Source of the DNA: Bacteroidota bacterium
GTDB lineage: Bacteria; Bacteroidota; Bacteroidia; Bacteroidales; Lentimicrobiaceae
Direction of reading: 5' to 3'
DNA length: 64,000 bases
Assembly (NCBI GenBank): GCA_009773455.1
Contig: WSXU01000001.1
Coordinates: 181,186-245,185, forward strand
The notes under the pieces: generated by a model
What the model saw: the letters and a program-made list of their open reading frames with translations, nothing else
The model's database searches: none
Told to the model about the DNA's origin: nothing
Shown here: in pieces, positions 50,146 to 62,100 of the stretch
Layout: the number at the start of each line of letters is the position of its first letter
Numbering within the stretch: position 1 is the first letter of the stretch
Translations under genes and position numbers: made by a program

Positions 50146-53100
50146 ATGAAGACCTTTTACAGAATTTTCGGGGGGAAAAACAGCAAAAGGGCGCTGATGC
50201 TATATGCGCTCATTTCAACATTACACATTGCTGCGCAACCTTGTTTGACACCGCCTGAGGCCTATCTTTCGGGTGATGCAACCATTTGTCAGGGAGCAAC
50301 CACAAATATATCGTTGTATATATCTATGGGAACTGCGCCCTGGCGGGTTATTTACAGCATTGATGGCACTCCCCAGCCTGAGATTACCGGAATCATGACC
50401 AGCCCTTATACCATCACTACCGGCACCGGTGGTGATTATAAGATCGTGCAGGTTGTTGATGCAGACGGTTGTTTTGGCTTCGATGTCGGAAATCCTGTAA
50501 CCATTACGGTCAACCAGATGCCAGCGGCAGCGGGCTTTATCTCAGGCAGCACCACTGTCTGCCAGTCGACAAATTCGGTTGTATATTCAGTACCGGCCAT
50601 TACCTATGCCACCGGATACGTATGGTCGGTTCCCGTGGGAGCAACCATCACCAACGGGGCAAACACCAATACAATTACGGTTAATTTCGGCAGTACCGCA
50701 GTATCAGGAAACATCACCGTTTACGGAACCAACAGCTGTGGAAACGGCAACTCTTCAACCCTTTTCGTTACAGTTACTTCATTGCCTGCTGCAGCAGGTA
50801 CGATTTCAGGATCTACTTCCGTTTGCCAGGGACAGACAGGTGTTGTTTACACCGTTAGCCCGATTGCCAATGCAGTTAATTATGATTGGACTCTTCCGGC
50901 CGGTGCTACCATCGTTGCCGGTCTAAATACAAATACCATCACCGTTGACTTCAGTGCGACAGCCTCTACGGGCGATGTCAGGGTACGCGGTACCAATACC
51001 TGCGGTAACGGCGCCTGGTCACCCAACCTTAACGTCACTGTAAACCGTCTTCCGGCCAACGCCGGAACCATAACCGGGACCTCCTCGGTTTGCCAGGGCC
51101 AGACCGGAGTCACCTACATGGTGCCTGCAATCAACCTTGCCACCGGTTATGAATGGCAGCTTCCAACGGGTGCTACGATCAACACCGGCCTCAATACCAA
51201 TCAGATCACCGTGAACTTCAGTACCACTGCTGCCTCCGGAAACATCCAGGTGAGGGGTACCAACGGATGCGGGGCCGGCCAATGGTCGGCTGTTTACGCA
51301 GTCACTGTAAATAATCTTCCCATTGCAGCCGGTAACGTTACCGGCTCTTCCGCTGTTTGCCAGAACCAGACCGGACTGGTGTACAGTGTTGTACCGGTTG
51401 CCTACGCCTCCTCCTATTACTGGGAATATCCTTCCGGATTTACCGTAAGCGGACCTTCAACAGGATCGACCATTACCCTTAACGCAACGGCTGTTGCCGT
51501 TTCCGGAATTATCAGGGTTTATGGCATCAACAGCTGCGGAAACGGAGCCTTCTCGCCCGATTTCAGTATCCTTATAAGCCTTGCACCCACAGCCAGTGCA
51601 GGACCTAATGCAACCATCTGTGCCGGTGACAATTTCCAGATCGCCGGTGCTTCTGTTTCAAACAGCCCTTCCCTGACATGGTCGGGCAGTGGCGATGGCG
51701 GATTTGACGATCCTTTCAGTACCAATCCTGTTTATACCCCGGGAAGCAACGATATTTCTTCTGGAAGCGTTACCCTTACACTGACGGCTGACGGAAACGG
51801 CTCTTGCAATCCTGTAAGCGATGCCATGACCCTTACCATTGCAGCCCAGCCAACTGCCAATGCCGGCAGCGATGCCTCCATCTGTTATTCAACCGGCAGC
51901 TATATCCTGAATGGAACAGCAACCAACTATGCCTCTGTTCAATGGATGCCCCTGGATGGAAGCGGAAGTTTCAGCAGTCCCGGAAGTCTCAGCACAGCCT
52001 ATTTACCAAGCGCTGCTGATATTGCACAGGGTTATGTCAATATTCAGCTGACCGCCAATCCGCTTGCACCATGTACTACTCCGGTAACCGATGTCATGAC
52101 CCTGACCATCAACAGGGCTCCGACTGCCAGTGCCGGTATTGATGCCACATCGTGCGGCACCAACGCTTTCAGTCTGAATGGTTCATCCACATTTGCCGGA
52201 TCGGTATTGTGGAGCTCCACTGGTTCAGGAACCTTCACCAACCAGAATCAACCCAATGCCAGCTACACCCCAAGTGCAGCCGATGTTGCCGCCGGAACAG
52301 TTCAGTTGACTATGACCGCGTATGCCCTGGCTCCCTGTGCAGGCAGTGTATCCGATGATATGATCCTGACCCTGCTCACACTTCCTACAGTAAGCGCCGG
52401 ACCGGATGTAGCCCATTGCGGATCGGCCGGATACAGCATCACAGGCAGTGCAGCCGCCAATTACGGATCGCTGAACTGGGGTACCTCAGGAAATGGCACC
52501 TTTTCAAATCCCGGAACCCTTCATCCGATCTATAACCCGAGCGTCACCGATGTACTTTCAGGATCGGTTACCCTTACCCTTACTGCTTACGGAAGCGGCG
52601 TTTGTTCTGCAACCGGAGTAAGTGATGATATGGTTCTTTATATCAACCCGGAACCAACTGTCAATGCCGGAGCACCATCCAGCGTATGCGAAGGGACAAC
52701 CTTCACCATCACCGATGCAACAGCCGCCGGATACAACACACTGACCTGGACAACCAGCGGAACAGGTACCTTTATCAACAACGGCACTTTGAGTCCGACC
52801 TATACCCCCAGCCTGGCCGATGCCATCGCCGGAACAGTTAACCTGACCCTGACTGCAACACCGGTGGCCCCGTGCACAACCACAGTCACCTCGGTAAAAA
52901 CACTTTCGGTTACCCGTGAACCCATTGCCAATGCAGGCGCCGATGGCAGCATCTGCGGTATCGTTTCTTATACCATTGCCGGAGCCAGCGCTTCAAATTA
53001 TTCATCACTGAACTGGACCACCAGCGGTTCAGGTTCTTTTGTAAATGCAACCATCCTGAATGCAACTTATATTCCTAGTGCCGGCGACCTTGTCAGCGGA

Positions 53101-56100
53101 ACAGTAACCCTTACCCTGACGCTTACCGGAAATTCGCCCTGCACGGTACCTGTTACCGACGATATGATTCTTCTGATCAACGGTACCCCTATGGCCAATG
53201 CAGGCCTTGACGGAGCCACCTGTGAAGGCAATGCCTTTACTATAAGCACTGCCGCTGCAACCAATTATTCAACCATCAACTGGACAACCAGCGGAACAGG
53301 CACTCTCACCAATGCAGGAACCCTGACCCCAACCTATCTGCCTTCGAACAATGATGCACTTGCCGGAACAGTAACGCTGACCCTTACAGCCAACGGCATT
53401 GCACCTTGCAACAACATTGTAACCGATATGATGCAGATTGTTGTTACCCCTGCTCCTATTGCCAATGCAGGTGCCAACTTTTCGGTCTGCGGTGGAACCA
53501 GCTTCATGATTCCCGGTGCTTCAGCCCAGTATTACTCAAGTATTAATTGGTCAAGCTCGGGAACCGGTACTTTCGTGAATGCCAACCAGATTAACCCGAC
53601 CTATACCCCCAGCGTGGCAGATGAAGCCAACGGACAGGTAACCCTGACCCTACAGGCAATGGGCAATGCCCCCTGCGTGGCTCCGGTAACCAGCGCCATA
53701 CTTGTAACCATCAACCAGGTTCCGCAGGTATTCGCCGGTAACGACATTACCATCTGCGAAGGCCCGAACAACATTGCCGGTGCCGTTGCAACCAATTACA
53801 ATACACTGATGTGGACCACCGGTGGTGACGGTGTTTTTATCAATCCTACCGTGTTGAATCCTATTTACACCCCGGGCCCCGGTGATCTGATCAACGGACT
53901 GGTTACACTTACACTTACCGCCACTTCACTGCCTCCATGCACCGATGTGGTTTCCGATAATGTTATTTTCAGCATTCAGCCCCTGCCGATTGCCTATGCC
54001 GGTCCCAACGCCAATATCTGCGAAGGCGACACCTACGAGCTGATCAACGCAACAGCAACCAACTATACTGCACTCGCCTGGAGTACCAGCGGATCGGGAA
54101 ATTTCAACAACATGAACACCCTCAATCCGATCTATACACCGAGTCTTGCCGACATCGCCAATGGTGCAGTAACCCTCACCCTCACCCTGAATAATGCGCC
54201 CTGCCTGCCACAAACCAGCGACATGACCCTGGCCATCAGGCAGAATCCGGTAGCCAATGCCGGCACAGATGCAGCCATTTGTGAAGGAAACAGCTATACA
54301 GTGAACAATGCCTCCGCTACCAATGCTTCAGGCGTACTCTGGGCAAGCAGCGGCAGCGGAACATTAATGAATCCGACCAGTCTTACCCCGACTTATATCC
54401 CTTCGCCGGCCGATATTATGATCGGTTCGGTTCAGCTTACCATGACTGTAAGTGCAACCGCACCCTGTATCGCTACCGATATTGATGCCATGGAAATTAC
54501 CATTACCAGCATGCCTACCGCTTTCGCAGGTAACGATGCCACCATCTGCTCAAACCAGACACATACCATTTCAGGTTCGAATGCCAGCAACTACTCATCC
54601 CTCGCATGGTCAACATCAGGCGATGGTGTGATCCTGGCAGCCAACACACTTTACCCCACTTACGTTCCCGGCACGATTGACGAATCCCTGGGATTTGCCA
54701 TCCTGACCCTGACTGCCTACGGCAACAACCCATGTACAGGAAATGCCACAGACCAGATGTTACTGACGGTAGTAGCTGAACCTTTGGTAGATGCCGGGCC
54801 GGATATTCAGATCTGTGTCGGATCAAATGTTCCGTTAATCAATGCCACCGAACAGAATACCTCCTCTGTTTTCTGGACCACTTCGGGCAGCGGTACCTTC
54901 TCAGACCCGACCCTGGTTAACCCCGTGTATACACCAAGTGCACAGGATATCGCCAATGGCACGGTTATACTGAACATTACCGGTCAGGGCGTGGCTCCAT
55001 GTATTACGACAGCAGCCGATGCCATGGTTCTGCAGATCAGTCAGCCCCCGGTTGTTGATGCCGGTTCTGACGGAGACATCTGTGAAACAGGACAGTATTA
55101 TATTTTTGATGCCAGTGCAACCAACTACTCAGCCATTACATGGACAACCATGGGTGATGGCAGTTTCTCGAACCACAATTCGATCAATCCAACTTACACT
55201 CCGGGCCCTGCAGACATAGCTGCCGGTTCGGTTTTACTATACCTTAACGCTACCAGTCTCCTGCCCTGCAGTGGTTCTGTCAGCGACGCCATGCTGCTCA
55301 CCATTCATCCGATGCCACAGATCAGTGCCGGCCCCGATGCAGCCACCTGTGAAGGAAACACCTATCTGCTTGCCGGTGCCACAGCATTGGATTACAGCAG
55401 CCTTTTGTGGACTTCATCAGGTTCGGGTTGGTTCTCAAACAGTGCTACCCTCAACCCGATTTACACCCCGAGTCCGGCTGATATTGTCAACGGCAATGTC
55501 ACCCTTACACTCACAGCCATCAGCCTGCTGCCATGCACCGGGCAGGTTACTGACGATATGGTTCTTACCATTGAACCAGGTCCTATAGTCAATGCAGGAA
55601 TCGACGAGGTCATCTGTGTGGGCTCATTTACCCTGACCAATGCCTCCGCTTCAAATTACAACACCCTGCAATGGGTTTCAAGCGGAACATCGGGAACACT
55701 GCTGAATGCCAATACCATTACCCCGACCTATATGCCAAGTGCTGCCGATATCCTTGCCGGATCAGTCGTACTTACCCTCACCGCAACACCGAATACACCA
55801 TGTTCTGTGGATGCCGTTGACCAGATGGTGATCACCATCCGCCCGATTACTGCCATCTCGGCCGGGGCCGATGTTACCATTTGCCAGGGTTCAACCTTTA
55901 CACCCAATACGGCAACCGCGGTGAATTATGCCACTCTGGCCTGGACAAGCTCGGGAAGCGGTTCATTCATCAATGCCAATACCCTGACCCCGACCTATAC
56001 CCCAAGCCCGGCCGACATTGCACTGGGATGGATCACCCTGACCATGACAGCCAACAGCATCGCTCCGTGTACACAAACGGTAAGCGACAACATGATACTG

Positions 56101-59100
56101 ACCATTACCCCTCAGGCTGTGGTTGAAGCAGGCCCGAATTCCACCATCTGCGGCGGAGGCAATTACACCACCTCAGGAGCTTCAGTAATCAATCAGACCT
56201 CCTTACTCTGGACATCAAACGGTACCGGTACTTTTGCCAACGACGCATTGCTGGTTACCGACTACACCCCGAGTGCAGCAGATATTGCCAATGGTTCCGT
56301 CATTCTTACCCTGACTGCAACCAGCCAGGCTCCCTGTGTGGCTCCTGTCAGCGACTTCCTCGTACTGACCATCCAGCCGGTACCCATTGCCAATGCCGGC
56401 CCTGATGATGCCATCTGTGAAAACGAAACTTATTATGTAACCGGTGCCACAGCCACCGATTATTCCACATTGCTCTGGACAACCAGCGGAAACGGTACGT
56501 TCGTGGATGCAACCACGCTGAATCCCACATATACTCCGGGCTCTGCCGATATCGCTTTTGGCACCGTAACCCTAACCCTTACCGCCCAGGCCATGCTGCC
56601 CTGTGCACTGCAGAACAGCGATTCATTTATTTTAACTGTGAATCCATCTGCAACCGTTGATGCCGGTTTCAATGCCTCTGTTTGTGAAGGTACAGGTCTC
56701 ACCATCCTTGATGCAACTGCCGATGACTATTCTTCCATCAACTGGACAACCTCCGGAACAGGTACCTTCAGTAACGGAAGTACCATCAATCCGACCTATT
56801 TCCCGAGCCCGGGCGATGTAGCGCTGGGAACTGTAGTACTTACACTCACAGCCAACAGTATTGCCCCTTGTACCGATGTTGTAACCGACACCAAGGTGAT
56901 TACCGTTACCCCGATGCCGGTGGTTGATGCGGGTCCGGATGCAACCTCCTGCGGACTTGCCGGATATAACATTACAGGATCCTCAGCTTCAAATTATGTA
57001 AGTCTGATGTGGTCGTCCACCGCCAGCGGCGTCTTCTCGAATGCCACAGCCCTGCACCCGACCTATTACCCGAGTGCTGCCGACCTTGCTGCCGGAAGCG
57101 TAACGCTTACCCTGAATGCAAGAAGTGCTTTCCCATGCACAGTCAATCCTTTCGATTCATTTGTATTGTATCTCCAGGAAGAGCCAACGGCTGATGCCGG
57201 CGCCGATGTCAACATCTGCGAAGGCGATTCATACACCGTATTTGATGCCGTTGCAACCGATTATTCAGCCATAAACTGGACAACCAACGGAACAGGAGTA
57301 CTTACCGATGGTAACACCATGAATCCTACCTATGTTGCCTCTGCTGCCGATGCTCTTGCAGGATCGGTAACCATGATGCTCACCAGCTATGGAATCAGCC
57401 CGTGCGGTGATGTAACCGACACAAAAGTACTTACCATCAGTGCAAGCCCACTGGTGTTTGCCGGACCTGATGCAACCATCTGTTACGGAAGCAACTATCC
57501 ATTAAGTTTATCAACCGCTCAATATCAGTCGGCTGTCAACTGGACGAGTTCAGGAAGCGGAACATTCTCTAATCCGACCCTGCTTCACCCGGTTTATACC
57601 CCCAGTGCTGCCGATCTTCTTGGCGGACAGGTAATCCTGACCATTACCGCCAATGCCACGGCTCCTTGCAACGGAACCGTGACCGACTTCATGATACTGA
57701 TGTTCAAAGAGGGTCCCCTGGCCAATGCCGGAGGTGATGAAACCATCTGTGAAGGTTCAACATTCACCGTTTCATCCGCAACTGCTTCTGAATACCTGTC
57801 ACTGGACTGGACCACTTCAGGAACCGGTTCCTTCACACTGAACAATACCCTTACACCTACCTATACCCCGGGAGCAGCCGACCTGCTTACCGGATTTGTT
57901 ACCCTTACCCTGCATGCCTATGGCAACCCACCATGTGCCGAGCATACCGACGATATGGTGCTTACTTTTGCCGAACCGGTAACTGCAGACGCAGGATCGG
58001 ATCTGACGGTTTGTGAAGGTCAGGTAGTGATTGTTGCCGACGCAACTGCCCAGAATTCTGTTTCAGTCAACTGGACATCAAGCGGAACAGGTATCCTGGC
58101 CAATGCCAACACCCTGACCCCGACCTATACCCCAAGTGCCGCCGACCTGATTACAGGATCAGTGAACCTTACCCTGACTGCTTTTGGTGCCGCTCCGTGC
58201 AACGGACAGGCCACTTCGGTAAAAACTGTGACCATTATTCCGGCCGCTCAGGTTAATGCCGGTCCCGATGCAACCCTTTGCCAGGGAAATACTTTTACCG
58301 TCAGTGGAGCTTCCGCTTCAGGAACCGCGACCCTCAACTGGACAACCACCGGTTCGGGAAGTTTCTCGGGCAACGGAACCCTCACCCCGACCTATACCCC
58401 AAGTTTGTCAGATTTTGTAAGTGGTTCGGTTACCCTGACCCTTACCGGAACAGCCGTCAGCCCCTGTGCTGCACCTGCCACCGACGCCATGATTCTGACA
58501 CTTATCCCATCAGCAACGGTAAATGCCGGCGTTGATGCCTCCATTTGTGAAACGGACAGCTATACGGTATCTACCGCAACAGCAACCAACTTCAGCAGCC
58601 TTGTCTGGACCTCAAACGGAACCGGCAGCCTGCTGAACCCGAATACCCTCACCCCGACCTACACCCCTTCAGCCGCTGATATCACCGCCGGAACCGTTAC
58701 ATTAACGCTTTCCGCACTTTCAGCAGCCCCATGCAGCACCCCGGCCACAGATTATATGGTACTGAGCATCCTTCCGATGCCCGAGGCCAACGCCGGAACC
58801 GATGCCACCATCTGTGAAGGACAAACCTATACCATCAGCGGTGCTACCGCCACTACCGGATTAACTTTTAACTGGACCTCAAACGGAACCGGAAGTTTCC
58901 TCAACAGCAACACACTGTCGCCAACCTATACACCAAGTGCTGCCGACATTGCTGCAGGCTCGGTAACCATTACCCTGAATGTTCAGGGATCAGGTGCCTG
59001 TAATGCTGCCGTCAGCGATGCCATGGTTCTAGCCATTGATCCGATGGCCGCTGTAGATGCCGGAGCCGATGCAACCATCTGCGAGGGCCTCAGCTATACG

Positions 59101-62100
59101 CTCACCCTGGCTTCAGCTTCCGACTATGCCTCCATAATGTGGACGACCTCAGGAACCGGTACATTCACCAATCCTGCCATCGTCAATGCCACCTATAACC
59201 CAAGTGCAGCCGATATCGCCAATGGTTCGGTTATCCTTAACCTGACAGCAACCGCTGCAGGAAACTGTACCGGTTCGGTCAGCGACCTGATGACTTTGAA
59301 TTTCAGCACCCTGCCGGTGGTAAATGCCGGAACAGACCTGAGTTCATGCGATGCCGTCATCACCATCAATGGTGCCACAGCGTCTGACTACAGTTCACTA
59401 TTGTGGACATCAGCCGGAACCGGAACTTTATCCAATGCAACCACACTGAACCCGACCTATGTGCCCAGTGCAACCGATCTGGCCAACGGATTTGTCGATC
59501 TTACCATCACCGCCCAGGCCATTCTGCCATGTACAGGAAGCGTTTCAGACATGATGCGCATCAACCTGAACCAGGGACCGGTGGTCAATGCCGGAAACGA
59601 CGGTGCCATCTGTGCCAGTTCAACCTTTACCGTTAACGGATCAAATGCAGCCTTTGCTTCACTGATCACCTGGTCTACTTCAGGTACAGGAACTTTCAGT
59701 AATCCGAATATTCTTGCCCCGGTTTATACACCAAGTGCCGCCGATATCCTTGCCGGAACCGTAACCCTTACCCTGACCGCAACCCCGGTTGCCCCATGTT
59801 CAGCCCTGGTCAGCGATGACCTCACCCTGACCATATCACCCATCGCCACAGCCTATGCCGGCACCGATGGCGTAAGCTGCAGCCCCGCATACCTGATCAC
59901 AGGCGCTACCGCCACCGCCTACAGTTCATTCAACTGGGCCACCAGCGGAACCGGTACCTTCATCAACCAGACCACACTCACACCGACTTATCAGCCCAGT
60001 GCTGCCGATTTTACCGCAGGTTCTGTTATCCTTACCCTGGAAGTAATGAGCCAGTCACCATGTAACCAGCTGGTTACCGATGCCATGGTACTTACCCTGA
60101 TGAATGAACCGACCGCCAATGCCGGTATTGATGCCGCTGTTTGCGAAGGTGCTACATTCATGGTAACCACCGCTACCGCAACCAACTATAGCAGTCTTAA
60201 CTGGACTTCATCCGGCTCGGGAACTTTTGCCAGCCAGAATACCCTGAACCCGGTATACTCTCCAAGCATCACCGACATCGCCAATGGTTCTGTTATTCTG
60301 ACCCTTACCGCTACCGCATCCTCACCATGCAACAATGCCGCAACCGACCAAATGACACTGACCATATCGGGAAGTGCCACAGCCAATGCAGGTATCAATG
60401 CTTCTGTCTGCGAAGGAAGTAATTACACCCTTTCGGGAAGTGTTGCCAACAGCGCCATGTTTACCTGGAGCAGCAACGGAACAGGAAGCTTTACCAACGG
60501 TTCGACCCTGACACCGACTTATCATCCGAGTGCAGCCGACATCACAGCCGGTGGTGTTACCATTACCCTGACCGCTTTTGCCAATGCACCCTGCAGTGCT
60601 CCTGCCACCGACCAGATGATCCTGACCATCACCCGTCTGCCTATCGTCAATGCAGGTCCGGATGCCACCAGCTGCAGCATAAATTATGCGATCACTACCG
60701 CAACGGCAACATTCTACAATACCCTCACATGGAGCACCACCGGAACCGGTACCTTCATTAACCCGAATGCCATAAATCCAACCTATGTGGCCAGCATTGC
60801 CGACATCACCGCCGGAAGTGTAACCCTTACCCTGACAGCAACTGGCAACAGCCCTTGCACCTCAGGCAGTTCAGATCAGATGGTACTCTCTTTTGCCCCG
60901 ATACCAACCGTTTTTGCCGGAGCAGATGCAGCCGTATGCGGAATCAACAGCTACACATTGGCCGATGCCACTGCTTTACAATATTCAGGCCTGACCTGGA
61001 GTACTTCAGGTACAGGAACCTTCTCGAACACCACCATGCTGAACCCGGTATATATGCCGAGTGCTGCAGATCTGGCTTCGGGATCGGTTGTTCTTACACT
61101 TACAGCCACCAGTCTGGCGCCGTGCAATACAACCGCAGCCGACCAGATGACACTGACATTCAACCTGTCGCCGATTGCCAATGCAGGCCCCAATGCCAGC
61201 AGTTGCGGAACGGTAGCCTTCCAGGTAACCGGAGCCACTGCTTCAAACAACAGTACTGTTTACTGGACACACAACGGAACCGGTACAATCACAGGCATCA
61301 ATGGCCTGAACCCGGTTTACACCCCGTCGCAGGGAGATGTTATCAACGGACAGGTTACCCTTACGCTGCATGCAACAGCCCTGGCCCCATGCACCGGCGA
61401 AGCAACCGACGATATGATCCTCAACCTGCAGCCCGGTCCAGCCGCCAATGCCGGTGCCGATCTCAGCATCTGCCAGGGTCAGAACCTGACACTCAGCAGC
61501 GCAACCGCCAGCGGATATGCCACCCTGGCCTGGACAACTTCAGGATCAGGAACATTCAGCAGCACCACCGTGCCCAATCCGATTTATTATCCGAGTGCAG
61601 GCGATATCGCTGCAGGCTCGGTTAACCTTACCCTTACCCTTCAGGGTGCACCGCCATGCAACACCATAGCTTCCGATTTTATGGTCCTCACCATTCAGGG
61701 ACTACCAGTTGCCAATGCCGGACCGGACGCCGTAAGTTGCGGAAGTTCCTATCAGCTGATCAATGCATCAGCCACGAATTATTCTGCCGTCAACTGGACT
61801 ACCAGCGGAACAGGGTTCTTCTCAAACAGCAATCTTGTGAACCCGGTTTATACCCCGAGTGCAGGTGACAACACAGCCGGATCGGTTGTGCTGACCATGA
61901 CTGTAACCGGTGTAAATCCGTGCAACGTTCAGCTGGCCGACCAGATGACCCTGACCATCGGTTCATCGGTACTGGCCAATGCCGGTATTGATGAGGCCAC
62001 CTGCGGCAGCAGTTCATTCACAGTATCAACTTCATCAGCAACCAATTACAACACCATTAACTGGACAAGTTCAGGAACAGGAACCTTTGTCAATCAGACC